A stretch of 64,000 bases of DNA, taken from Siphonodentalium dalli. Lineage: Eukaryota > Mollusca > Scaphopoda > Gadilida > Siphonodentaliidae. The notes under the pieces were generated by a model that worked only from the letters and a program-made list of their open reading frames with translations, had not been told where the DNA came from and ran no database searches. The first letter of the stretch is position 1. Every line of letters starts with the position of its first letter. Both the position numbers and the translations under genes were made by a program. This document shows, piece after piece, positions 23,686 to 34,800 of this stretch. The stretch spans positions 167,270,394 to 167,334,393 of the forward strand of contig CP136069.1 of assembly GCA_032622095.1 (NCBI GenBank). Direction: 5' to 3'.

Positions 23686-24236
23686 CAGGGGGGGGGGGGG
23701 GGGTGAAAAAAATTTCCGGCACGTATGCCGGGGTGGGTGGGTGGTCAAAGCCACCAACAAGCAATTTTTTCCGCAACTAAAAAAAAAAATTCCTGCTTGT
23801 TTTTTAGTGTTTTGGCAATGAGTTGGGCTTCAAACCCACTTTGAATGAGAGAAATAATGCAATTCTAACTGTAAACTGACTGCAGGCAGTTATCGTGTTT
23901 TGTTTTGTTGCAAATTTTGAAATCCAAGATGGCCACTGGCAGCCATGTTTTTTTGGCCGAATGACCTCAAAATGACTCATTCCTATTTACATGTCCATGT
24001 TAACATCCATGATAAATAGTATGCACAGAAATTCATATACAGCTGTTTACAGTGAATTTCCCCCCGCAAATCTCTGTTTTAGTGTTAAAAGGGGGGGTGG
24101 GTGTCAAAAAATGGTCGGAAAAAACTGCCGAAAACGGAACAAAAATTGGCGGTGGGGGTGGGTGGGTACAAAAAATGATCGAAAGGGGAAAAATGCCATA
24201 CGTGCCTGAATTTTATTTTCGACCCCCCCCCCCCTG
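23686..24236 (+). mobile_element. MITE family M7, copy 1 (7-bp TSD)
   Basis: 551 bp with terminal inverted repeats beginning CAGGGGGG (left) and ending CCCCCCTG (right), extended inward by TTTC-GGCACGTATG / CATACGTGCC. It is flanked by a perfect 7-bp duplication GTTTCAG at 23679-23685 and 24237-24243. Two further copies (31291-31854, 59893-60444) in opposite orientation have their own distinct 7-bp duplications. The internal sequence lacks coding capacity. Superfamily uncertain: CA...TG ends with 7 bp do not fit the usual 8-bp hAT; P- or Dada-like origin is possible. Confidence 0.9.
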
Positions 24237-24605
24237 GTTTCAGAACGTGGAAATGCCAGGAGATACTATGGTTCAGATCAGTGCACGTAAGTGCTTAGAA
24301 GCCGGATTCATATTTTACATGAATGAATGCTTTATTGCGAAGACCCAAATTAATGAGTAACATGCAAAACATATATACAATATTTTATATACAATATAAT
24401 TATACATGATGAAAATGAGACCCCTCCCTACAAACGTGTGGTTTGTTCTTCTTTTTTTCCCCTTGTTCCTTATTTTGTTCTTTGAAAAATCGTGTAATCA
24501 CATTCTTCCTTATGTTTTCAATGTCATTTTGATTATCAGTTTGAATTATTGACCATGCAATGAGCTAATTCAGCTGCCTTCCACAAGGTATATAATTAAT
24601 TGAAA

Positions 24606-25217
24606 TTAAGAAACTTCTCTAAAGGCAATTTTTAGGAAAATAGAGAGTTGTTTCAAACGAGAGATATTTTCTATTGACAAGAGTCCATGAAACTTTTCGC
24701 GCGAAGGATTTTCCCAGTAATATTTTGGGATATAGCGCTCTCGTAGACATTTATATTTGCCACAGACGAGTACAAAATGATACTCGTCTCCGATTGTGTC
24801 AGATTTACATGTATCGCACATCTTACTCTCTGTTTTATGCCATCGCGCTTTTTCGATTGGTAATCTATGGTTTGATGTTCTGATTTTCACTAATGATGCT
24901 GTCAGGTGTTTTGGGAGATATAACAAATATCGGCATATACCAGAATGAGATTTTATATTACTGTACATAATTGCTCTGGATGAATCTGAGTTTTTAATAT
25001 CACTGAATGTTTGTGTCCAGTGTTGTTCGATCATGCTTGATTTACAATTTCGGATTTCAGATTTCGTAAGAGAGGATTGGGTTTCCCAATTAGATGTTAG
25101 TCCTACTTTGCACAGAGATTCCTTCACGATATTCAACCATTTGAATTCAGCCGACTGGCTTGGTTTGTTGTCATATACAAGTCTCAAAATAAGGTGTATG
25201 TTTTTTGCGAGTTCAGA
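24606..25217 (-). pseudogene. LINE C-terminal region with Cys-Cys-His-Cys motif
   Basis: This is the continuation of the RT reading frame after a single in-frame TGA at 25218-25220. The segment ends at a stop at 24606. It contains NHRLPIEKARWH followed by CDTC, an EYHF segment and a further Cys, that is C-x2-C-x9-H-x4-C, a zinc-knuckle-like pattern seen at the C-terminus of LINE ORF2 proteins. A second relic of the same region is at 36973-37317, which supports it being a real conserved part of the family. The track frame starts at a TTG codon, so it is not an independent gene. Confidence 0.8.
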
Positions 25218-26867
25218 TCAATCTGCGGATACCAACTTTGACCAATATGACAACAGTCTGCATTTAATTTCAATTATGAGTGGGTGCCTACCAAGTTCCC
25301 CATATACCATGTAGTTTGGTGTACTAGATTTCATTCCTAATAATATTTTGCAAAATTTCATATGTAATGTTTCAAGTCTCTGGATTTTTTCTGTAATCCA
25401 TATTTCACTACCGTATAGGATTACCGGTGCTACTATGCTATCAAACAGCTTAAGCATCAAATCGGGTGGTAAAGAGAGATGTCTAACTTTATTTAACAGT
25501 CCGTACATGGCACGTGTGGCCAGATTAAATGTGCGCTTTATGGTGCTACAAAATCTGCCAGTATAGAAAAATTCTACACCTAGGTAAATAAATTCCTTAA
25601 CGACTTGGAGTTCAACCCCCCTGTATATGAATATTGGTATGCATTTAGGTAATTTTTTACAGAATATCATTATTTTCGTCTTTTTTGTGTTCACCTGGAG
25701 CTTCCACGCATCCGCATAATCTGCGAAAGCCTGTAACGCTCGATGCATTTCATCTTCGCTTTCACTAAGTATAACTGTATCATCAGCATAAAACATACAA
25801 AACAGTCGTATATATATACCCGCATTGTCCATAAATATATCGTCAAGAAAATCGAGGCTTTTGATAGCACAATCGTTCATGAACGACGTTAGATCGTCAA
25901 TGTAGATGGAAAATAATAACGGTGACATAATTTCACCTTGAAATAATCCTACAAAACTAGGAAAGAAGTCCGTTTTGGTTCCATCAGATTTAACACATAA
26001 TTTGATTTTGCTGTACATGTTTCTTATAAGTCTCAATATTTTCCCATTAATACCGCTTTGAATTAGCTTAAACCATAAGCCTTCTCGCCATACTAAATCA
26101 AAAGCCTTGCGAAAGTCGATAAATGCACAAAATAACTTTCGACCAGACGACAGGTATAAATTTATAATACTATGTAATACAAATATATTGTCAATTGTAG
26201 AATGGCAACTTCTGAAACCAGTCTGGAATTTACTTATCGTCTCATTGTCATCCGAGTACGAAACTAATCTAGCATTCAAAATAGTAGTAAAAACTTTTGA
26301 TAGACAACTAAGTAATGTTATTCCACGATACGAATCCGGACTTCCCGGTTCACCCGATTTTTTGTATATCGGTTTGACCATTCCAATCGCCCAATCTGTC
26401 GGAAATATACCTGAATTTAATATCACATTGAAATATTTAGTATACAATGGCAACAACTGGTCTAAAGACGACTTTATATACTCGTTAAGAACCATATCGG
26501 ATCCCGGCGCTTTATTATTCCGAGCTTTAATTATTGCCCTTCGTACCTCTTCATCAGTTATCGAGTCATTGAGGTAAGTCGAGTTTGATAAATCAATTTC
26601 AGAATCAACACGTCTGCTCAAATAATCGTCACTGTGTTCTGAGGCATGTATTTTTTTGAAATGATCATGAAACACATTTGGGGGCACCTGACATTGTTTG
26701 TGACTATCATTTGCGTTGGCGCCAGAACTCGAAAGTCTATTGAGTTCTTTCCAAAACTCCTTCGGCGAAGACTTATTGAATCTTTTGAGTTCGTCGACAT
26801 TGGATGCGTTCTTATTTTTGATTTTGCTATCCATCAGTTTCCGATAATGTATGGCCGACTCATTCAT
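25218..26867 (-). pseudogene. LINE reverse transcriptase domain
   Basis: A 549-codon open frame with all core RT motifs in order: NKAPGSD (residues 118-124), SYRGI (179-183), the motif A aspartate in FIDFRKAFD (249-257), the QGEIMSPLLF turn (310-319) and catalytic FYADD (359-363), followed by the thumb. It copies element RNA at a nicked target in related LINEs. The first Met is internal: upstream residues continue in this frame (LENKLL) and join the endonuclease through a one-base shift in an A run near 26890. The frame ends at TGA 25218, beyond which homology continues, so the ORF is broken on both sides. Confidence 0.93.
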
Positions 26868-26880
26868 TAGAAGTTTATTT

Positions 26881-27789
26881 TCAAGCGTTTTTGTCCCGAT
26901 TATATTCGGATTTTTTTATATGAAATTTCTTACGAGCGTCGCGGCAATCCGTATCAAACCAAGGTTTATGACGCGATTTGTTATTTCCCTTCTTTCGTTT
27001 AACACCAAAAGTTTTCATTGCTGCGGATACAAGCATGTCAGAAATGTCACGGCTCACATTGTCAATGTCCGAAGATGTGGTGTTCCCTTCTATAAAATTG
27101 AGGCATTCCAGAATGTTTTTAGATCTCGTGTAATCGATGTTAGTTTGATACTCTACATTTTTTTCTGGGTCCCACCGTCTGATTTCTACCTGTTCTGGTA
27201 AGGATTCTGTTTCTGATAAGCAGTTGGTATGTTGTGTCATCACGTTAGTGCCAAAGTTTAATTCGATATGTAGCCCAGAATGAACATCACTCCAAAATGG
27301 TGAAAAGGGGTTCACACGGAAGTTCTTGATTAATCTGAGAATACTTATATTCCCGATCATATAGTCGATTACACTACAGTCATTGGATGTTAATTTTCCA
27401 TTATTTTTATCTTCACCAAATCGTCCGTTAATTATGCATAAATCCATGATTCCGCATAAATTTAAAAGTTTATATCCATAACTATTGACCCGGCCCCTAT
27501 CTTCGGAATATCGTTTAGGTACTTCATAAGCCCAAATGTCTCTTTCCTTCTGGGTTATAAAATCAGATGGGTACCCCATAATTTCCAATGTATTAATAAT
27601 GTCCTGGGTCGGGTACCTTTCTGTCTCGTCAATATTGCTTGTCCTAGAATTGAAATCTCCTACTAGAAGTATAGGCTCATCGTGCCGTCTTATCTCTCTA
27701 ATCTCCCCCTCCAAATCTGTTGACCAATCAGCATTCGCATATCTAGTGCCCGCATATCTAATGAACGGAACACTCTCCTGTGTCAACAT
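26881..27789 (-). pseudogene. LINE AP endonuclease domain, N-terminally truncated
   Basis: A 302-codon frame with the second half of an APE-type endonuclease: EPILLVGDFNSRT (residues 38-50), NGR (121-123), SVIDYMI (139-145) and the SDVHSGL variant of the usual SDH motif (167-173). The N-terminal catalytic Asn/Glu motifs are absent because homology stops near 27789-27830. After residue 170 the chain enters the linker (RRWDPEKN, KKGNNKSRHKPWFD) that leads into RT. The frame stops at TGA 26881-26883 because of a one-base insertion; the adjoining frame continues into the RT. Confidence 0.88.
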
Positions 27790-27830
27790 GCCATTCCATC
27801 CAAGTTTATCGTCAGAATGGAAGGGTTGTA

Positions 27831-28684
27831 GATGTAGTCATATATACCATAGCTGAGTCACAGATGGGATGATGGTATTCATGCGTGTGTACCAAGTACT
27901 GTGCCCGGCCATATAAATACCATTACGCATGGGGGGGGGGGGGCGTAACAACACTTTCTAGCAAATACAAAAGCTGTCTCCATAAAATCCTTGGTTCATG
28001 AAAAGAACAATCGTAATGTCTGCAACGCTTTCTATTGTACACTTTGCACCGCCTCATCAACTAAAATAAACATACATATATGACCATATACTAGTATGAA
28101 AACTCCAAACTTTATTTAAATCAAATACACGACATCGTTCTTGTAGAGCGACATGCATTGACAACACTGGGCATAAAATCCAAATATGCTTTGTTAAATT
28201 TTATTAAATGAAATCAGTGATGACTTTGGCATATTGATGCACTTAAAACTGATTGTATTTACTAATTTTATTTACTTTATTGATACACGCTACCAGCATA
28301 TAACAATTATCTAGTTTCATTATATCACATCTTCTGAGTGCTGAGACATATTTGATTTATAATTCCGTTTCTATGTTGGACACTACCATAATTTAAAATT
28401 TCGACTATATATGATTGTATGCACCATTTACCACACATTTTTTTCCTTCCTGCTTCATTGTTTTTCCTACCTACTCCATGATCTTCTCAATCACACCCAA
28501 CCCTTCTCACCCCTGCACTCGCTTAACCTACTTCACAAAAAAACATAACTATATACAAATCCCCGCTTTCTTTACCATGCAGCTCTCTCTATTGACACTC
28601 GGGGTAACATTTCTAGAGGAAAGGATTTTTATAAAAGCCATAGGCTTATTGCTTGTTATCATATCGCCATTTGAACTATTTGTT
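27831..28684. other. Unannotated region
   Basis: Contains a G12-type run at 27931-27943. No gene or repeat recognised before the right inverted arm. Confidence 0.4.
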
Positions 28685-30302
28685 ATTTTTCTATGTATAC
28701 ATTGTAAATGTGACGTTCTGTTTTTTCGTTCTAATAAAATATTGTTAACACTCTTAAAAGTTATCTATACCGCCTGTGTATATACAGTCGCCCTATAGTA
28801 TACATAGAACATGTATAGGGTAGTCAATAAAGAGCGTTTGTTGAAGCATTTATTGCGAGGGTCTTAATTGCAACTAAGAGTCCTTTAACATCATGCCTCC
28901 ATTTAAAAAACTGGTAATTTGTTTACTTAGAAGCCACAACATGCATGTTAGATTTGACAATTCCAATTAACAAAAATATTCCTGATGCATAATGCCCCAT
29001 TATCAATATGTTTATACAGTCTGTCAGGATGACTGAGGTGTCACTGGCTTTAAAGATTATCCCGCACGAAGAGCTGTGTTAATTTTCTATTGTTTATGGT
29101 GTTCATTAATTTGCTTCAGATCCTGATGAAATAATGCGGTTAAGCTGATAATCTGAAATTCAGTGATTTCATTGGCCTTAGCACAGTGTGGTGCGAACAC
29201 ATCTCATCTTTGGCCGCCAAAAAAACTAAACTAAACAAAACATAAGGCAAAGATGGCATGTATTCCAATAAAATGTGTGCGCGCAGTGTTCGTGATATAC
29301 GAGAGACTACACAATCATGGATTTAATTAAAATTCGAGTGTCACACGCAAGTGTTTATATAAGTCTATAAACAAATTTTGGATATTATTTCCAACAGTCT
29401 GACCATTGACATATTCATGCGTTCAAACCAGTTAATCTATTTTGTAACTTGGCTTTTAGTCGCCGGGCTCCGGCATCTGGGCTTTTAGTCACAACTGAAG
29501 TGCGAATATTTTGGAGCGAATTTCTGCAACAATTTCACCGCGTAGTGGACCCATTTGGAAAAAAATACATTCCCTATGTCTAATCCTACATTTTGATATA
29601 CTATACGCCCCATTATATTGAATATACCAGCTGAAATTGATCGTGTAAATGTAAACATCGAGTCAATTTTTAGCTGTTTTATCGGCGCTTGTTTGTGTTT
29701 CGCCATTACATTATTCGCACTAAAACAGCCATATTGTAGCTAAAAACGAGTGCACAGTATTCCACTGCGTTATTTGATACCTAAAACTTGGTGTTTGCTA
29801 GCGTATTCGTCGAGAAATCTAAATTTTAAACATTAATGTCGAACGCAGTTTTTCGTGTTTGTGGCATTTTATGTTAGGTCAGTTTTCGACCGAATAATGC
29901 AACTTCCAGTGTCCGTTCAGTGGCGGGGTTAAAATGTGTGGATAGGGCGAATATCGGCCTTTCGTTAGACACCAAAATGAGCCCTATACGCGCTGTATTC
30001 CTCGAGATATCGGCCGTCCCACGCAATTTGAAAATCCCGTCCCGCAGATTGCCATGCTATCCCAAATTTCACCCCATGTTAGGTCAGTTTTCGTCAAATA
30101 ATGCAACTTCTGGTGTCCTGTCAGTGGCGGGGTTAATGTGTGTGGATAGGGCGAATGTGGGCCTTTCATTAAACACCAACGTGAGCCCCCTACGCCCTGT
30201 ATTCCTCGAGATATCGGCCGTCCCACGCAATTTGAAATTCTGTCCCGCAGATTGTCGTTTTGTCCCATATCCCATCCCATCCCGCAGATTGTCATGTCCC
30301 TA
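28685..30302 (-). repeat. Right ~1.6-kb inverted arm
   Basis: Reverse-complement counterpart of 20252-21852. Inside boundary ATTTTTCTATGTATACATTG at 28685, outside boundary ending TGTCATGTCCCT at 30302. The two ~205-bp subunits are at the outer side as in the left arm. Sequence differences are scattered substitutions and a few short indels. Immediately outside, the two flanks (GATTATAAAAG on the left, ATAAAAGGCAACTT on the right) share only a few bases. Confidence 0.75.
29485..29706 (-). CDS. Small ORF conserved between inverted arms, function unknown
   Basis: 73-codon mirror of the frame at 20837-21052. It begins MAKHKQAPIKQLKIDSMF and shares IFNIMGRIVYQNVGLD with its partner. The C-terminal third differs because of indels near the run of T/A around 29560. 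It may be the start of a decayed transposon protein. Confidence 0.25.
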   Translation of the reverse strand: MAKHKQAPIKQLKIDSMFTFTRSISAGIFNIMGRIVYQNVGLDIGNVFFSKWVHYAVKLLQKFAPKYSHFSCD

Positions 30303-31283
30303 TAAAAGGCAACTTCTGTTTATGAACCCCGCCAGAATGTCTATTTACACACGACCGTGCATTATTTGGGTAAATCACCCTAACATAACATGCCATTTCG
30401 TTCCGGTGAAAATTAGCGAAATACACGCAGCTATAATCATATACATCACATTATACACGTGTCTCACAGCGGTGAAAATCAATAATTCAACCTCGTACAC
30501 TTTTAACGCAATACCATTCCCCCTCCAAGGTTGTGTTATGTCTGTACTATCAACGTCCCTAAGTTGGTAAATTATCAGACCATCAAGCGACTTCTAGCTT
30601 TTTCCTAACGTAGATCATTCTACTGCTGTAGAATAACAACAGGGTGGAGTTTTTGAGCCCTCCATTCGCCCATAAAAGCAAGCAGTTCGCTCTCAAAATC
30701 GATCTATGTTAATAGCGACTCGCCGAGAAGATCGTATATAACTCATTTCACGTCGATATGTTGTAAACAAACAGAAATTGACCAGTGTTCAATTCCAATA
30801 ATTCTAGCAAGTAATTTCCTAGGATACATCTAGTCGAATACTGTAGAACCCAAGTCCTGTTTTACATACTTAGGAAATTACTAAGGAGAGCTGAAATTAC
30901 AAACTTAGGGAAATAGTAAGGACCCCAGGGTTAAGCATACACTGCCAAATATATTTTCTCAATTTGAGAAGAAAATAAACTTTAATTGAGTAATGTTCTA
31001 GGGAGAGCAGATGGAAAAAACATTTCAAACACTGTTTCCGGGACCAAGAAATCAAGAAAATCTCTTTTTCTCAGAAATTAAACTTTAATTTTCTTATGTA
31101 AGTTTTTATTTTCTTGTTTCAAGAAAGGTTTTATAAACTTCAATTTTCTGGGCAGAATAGCTAGAAATTGCAAGAGAGCAAGAAATCGTTTCTCAAATCT
31201 AGAACATGCAATATCTGGAGCTAGAAAATACTGTTTTTCTACAGAAGAAACTAATTTTCTAAAAAGTAAGGAATACATTTCCC
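30303..31283. other. Unannotated region
   Basis: A GAAATTACAAACTTAGGG block near 30892 resembles GAAATTACAAACTTGGGG near 19117. Otherwise nothing recognised. Confidence 0.4.
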
Positions 31284-31290
31284 AAGCGAT

Positions 31291-31854
31291 CAGGGGGGGG
31301 GGGGGGGGGGGTCGGAAAAAAAATTCAGGCACGTATGGCATTTTTTCCCTTTCGATCATTTTTTGTACCCACCCACCCCCACCGCCAAATTTTTTTCCGT
31401 TTTCGGCAGTTTTTTCCGACCATTTATTGACACCCACCCCCCCTTTTAACACTAAAACAGAGATTTGCGGGGGGGGAAATTCACTGTAAACAGCTGTATA
31501 TGAATTTCTGTGCATACTATTTATCATGGATGTTAACATGGACATGTAAATAGGAATGAGTAATTTTGAGGTCATTCAGCCAAAAAAACATGGCTGCCAG
31601 CGGCCATCTTGGATTTCAAAATTTGCAACAAAATACAACACGATAACTGCCTGCAGTCAGTTTACCAGTTAGAATTACATTATTTCTCACATTCAAACAG
31701 ATTCAAAGTGGTTTTGAAGCCCAACTCATTGCCAAAACACTAAAAACAAGCAGGAATTTTTTTTTTTAGTTGCGGAAAAAATTGCTTGTTGGTGGCTTTG
31801 ACCACCCACCCACCCCGGCATACGTGCCGGAAGAAATTTGTTCACCCCCCCCTG
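31291..31854 (-). mobile_element. MITE family M7, copy 2 (7-bp TSD)
   Basis: 564 bp, inverted relative to copy 1, with CAGGGGGG...CCCCCCTG ends and a perfect 7-bp duplication AAGCGAT at 31284-31290 and 31855-31861. The G run at its end is about 18 bases. The internal CACGTATGGCA and CCATGTTTTTTTGG-type blocks align with the other copies. Confidence 0.9.
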
Positions 31855-31861
31855 AAGCGAT

Positions 31862-33318
31862 CAGAAATTTTATTCCAGAAATAACCAGAATGAAGTATTC
31901 CTAGAATGTTTTGATATAATAGGGTAGACCAAATAGGACTGCATTAAATCATACAAATTAATGCACTTGGTAAGTAAAAAATAAATTTCTTGTGTCCTCC
32001 TTTACTCTTTTCTAGACACCAGTTTGTACACATTCGAGTGAACATTAACATTCGTCAAATGGTCTCGTGGACCAAAGCATTGAAATATATGCAAGAGACG
32101 CATAGTAGTCATACAAGGCTATCTAAATTTATCAAGAATCAGAAAAGAGAAAGCAACCAAATGTGAATCTAAAGTTATTGCTACCAATGTCAAAAACGAT
32201 AACTATTCTGAATGTAATATCCCAACAGCCTTCTAATTAAAACATTTCACAAAATGAATGTCGTCTATAAAATGGTAATCATAAAACGCCATACAAATCT
32301 CTAATATCGTTATCTTAATTAATGTTAGCTTTTTATTGTGTTTTGAAGCTTCAGATATCGATTATCCAACATTCGAAACCCGTATACTGACACTGATATT
32401 GGACTTTAACTGCAAATAGTATTTGAAGAAAACATATGACCTTCAGTGAGCTGTTACCTTAACATTCGACCATAAATGTTAACTTGTTTTATTGGCTTCC
32501 TATTTTTCAAAAATAAAATGCACAACTTTGTATGTGTGTGTTAAATACCGGATCACTTAGTGGTACGTCCAAGACTTTGAATGGTGCATGCAGGGTTCCC
32601 CCAAAACATTGAAAAATCACATTTCTTATTTGCCAGCCGATTTTTATAAAGTTATACTAGATAACCGTAAAATCAATCAATTAAGAACACTTGGAGAATT
32701 ATTTTTGGGAAAGTATAACATACACTTAGAAACCTACCTCAAAATTTATCTTATCGTGGGGTACTGGTTTCAAGATATTTTCTCAAATACAGCCCATACT
32801 TATGAGTTAATATACCAGGCACCGAATCATGCAAGCTCGTGTTTTATGAATATCTCACATATTATGACATTTGGCAAGTGAATATAAATGTTTGAGACAT
32901 AACAAATTGCAGTCATAAAGAGCGCATTAAAGAGCATTATTATTTTGTAATATAAGGGAAATTTAACAACATCGTACAGAAGCGTTCTTTGCATTTCTTG
33001 CTTACTGCATTGTCGCGGTCAATCATGGTAAAACATAGGTCACGTTATTATGGACACTTGTATTTTATTTCATTCTTGAGTAGTGGGTGAGAGCATGTAC
33101 TGGTCGTTCGTGAACTCGTTTGGAATGTGAATTGTATACAATCGTGTTTTCACAGTGTGTTTATTCGCGACATATATAATGATGTTATCTGCACAGAATA
33201 TGGTTGTCACTCGCACATAGTTACGCTAGTTCTTTCTGAATATGGCAACATATCACATGTGATCATGAGTAAATTACCTCTATTGCAGGTACCGGTACAT
33301 ATAACATACACATATTTA
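31862..33318. other. Unannotated region
   Basis: A 97-codon frame at 32588-32881 has no recognisable domain and AT-biased composition, so it is not called. Nothing else supported. Confidence 0.4.
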
Positions 33319-33322
33319 TTAA

Positions 33323-33714
33323 AGGTACTCAATCCGATCAGACGCTCCTAAGTTACTATTTCTTTGGTTTCGGGGGTAAAAAATATTTGATTTGAGTCGA
33401 CGAACCCCACCAATCAGAGTGATCAGATATCGATTTTTGAAATTTGTTATTTCAATTGTTTGTGGGCCAGAAACACGAGGTCAAACGGACGGTCTTGCAG
33501 ATAAAGATGGATAACTCTAAAATCAAGTGGTAATAAGACCATCCATTTGAACACGTGTTTCTGACCCACAAACAATTGAAATAACAAACTTCAAAAATCG
33601 ATATCCGATCACTCTGAGCTTTGATGGGTAGGTTCCTCGACTCGAATCGAATGTTTTTAATCCCCGAAGCCAAAGAGATAGTAATTTAGGAGCGTCTGGT
33701 CGGATAGGGTACCT
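33323..33714. mobile_element. Palindromic MITE with TTAA target duplication, copy 1
   Basis: 392 bp forming a near-complete foldback. Arms of about 155 bp (33323-33477 and 33556-33714) begin AGGTACTCAATCCGATCAGA / AGGTACCCTATCCGACCAGA, and both continue with CGCTCCTAA. TTAA lies on both sides (33319-33322, 33715-33718). TTAA duplication is used by piggyBac and Kolobok; the AGG start fits Kolobok better than the CCY start of piggyBac. No ORF. Confidence 0.85.
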
Positions 33715-33718
33715 TTAA

Positions 33719-34212
33719 TTGTATTATATCATTCTTGGTATTATAATTCTGTCATAATAGCAGCAGGTTAACGCAACTTGATAATGTATATTAAGTTCTT
33801 TGTCAAACCATTTCCCCCAAATTGAAGGAGTCAAAATAAAGGAGACTGTTCATTTATATTAGTAATCACAGCAACGAAGTCCATGGATGCACAATAATTT
33901 TACCAGTATAAGTCATAATGGATCATTATAACTTGAACTTAGAGGTTTTAAAAATATTGTTTTCGAACCCAAAACCAACAAACAGAAAATCGATTTCTAA
34001 GAACAAAATATGGAAATGTGTACCGTACACTGTGAAGAATGATGAACAATAAAAATATATACATATTTATAATGACCAGCAACCTCATAAAAACTGTTTG
34101 CTGTGCATCTATTTTAATTGGGTCATATACTTGTAAGAACATATAAATTTTATCTATGGGTAGATTCAAAATGCTATCCCCAACAGTATGGTAATAGGAC
34201 GCATGTACGCCA
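33719..34212. other. Unannotated region
   Basis: No gene or repeat recognised. Confidence 0.4.
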
Positions 34213-34234
34213 ATAATAATAATAATAATAATAA
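34213..34234 (+). repeat. (AAT)n microsatellite at Helitron-like 5' junction
   Basis: Seven AAT units run directly up to the TC start of the first array member. Confidence 0.9.
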
Positions 34235-34800
34235 TCTCATATATATTTTGAAGACCTCTGTCTGTATGTATGTTTGTTTGTTTGTCTGTCTGTCATTTAT
34301 ACAAATCTACGATTCTCGACCGATCGGGACGAAACTTGGTACATGTGTGTAGTTTGACCAGGCGGTGAACGTTGTCGTATTGGCGAGCCCGTGCGGTGCC
34401 CGCTTCGCGCATGCGCAGACGAGATCTCGGAAACGGGTGGAGCTATCGACTTGAAATATGCTATGTGAATGTATCTTGCCCCGGATACGAATTTTATCGG
34501 GTCGCCGAGCCCGTGCGACACCAGCTTCGCGCATGCGCAGACGAGATATCGGAAACGGGTGGAGCTATCGACTTGAAATTTGCTATGTGAATGTATCTTG
34601 CCCCGGATACGAATTTTATCGGGTCGCCGAGCCCGTGCGACGCCAGCTTCGCGCATGCGCAGACCAGATCTCGGAAACGGGTAGAGCTATCGACTTGAAA
34701 TTTGGTTTTTGAATAGCCCGGACAACGTCGGGCTGGGTAGAGCTATCGACTTGAAATTTGGTTTTTGAATAGCCCGGACAACGTCGGGCTCATCGGCTAG
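34235..34800 (+). mobile_element. Helitron-like element, type B, plus-strand array member 1 (3 units)
   Basis: Begins TCTCATATATATTTTGAAGA after A, then GTCTGT/GTTT microsatellite, an ACGAAACTTGGTAC leader and three ~122-bp units each with GCGCATGCGCAG. It ends in two tandem copies of the terminal hairpin (AGCCCGGACAACGTCGGGCT), the second followed by CATCGGCTAG at 34800. The hairpin has a 5-bp outer stem, a single bulged G and a 3-bp inner stem. The next element starts at 34801 with no spacer. Confidence 0.85.

Larger units (their letters stand above)
24319..27830 (-). mobile_element. 5'-truncated LINE (non-LTR retrotransposon)
   Basis: On the minus strand the element runs from a truncated AP endonuclease (27789) through reverse transcriptase to a C-terminal Cys/His region. 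A ~280-bp 3' UTR follows, ending with CAATAAAGCATTCATTCATG at about 24320-24338. An AATAAA followed by a short CATT repeat is typical of several LINE 3' ends. The element is inactive: the 5' half of the endonuclease is missing, there is a +1 frameshift between endonuclease and RT, and one in-frame stop lies after RT. It lies inside the interval bounded by the 1.6-kb inverted arms. The clade was not assigned; a CR1/L2/Jockey-like relationship is plausible. Confidence 0.9.

Noticed and set aside
26107-26577. 156-codon plus-strand frame across the LINE
   Set aside because: Antisense shadow of the RT coding sequence.
20252-30302. LTR retrotransposon with 1.6-kb LTRs
   Set aside because: The two copies are in inverted, not direct, orientation, and the enclosed RT is of LINE type with an AP endonuclease.
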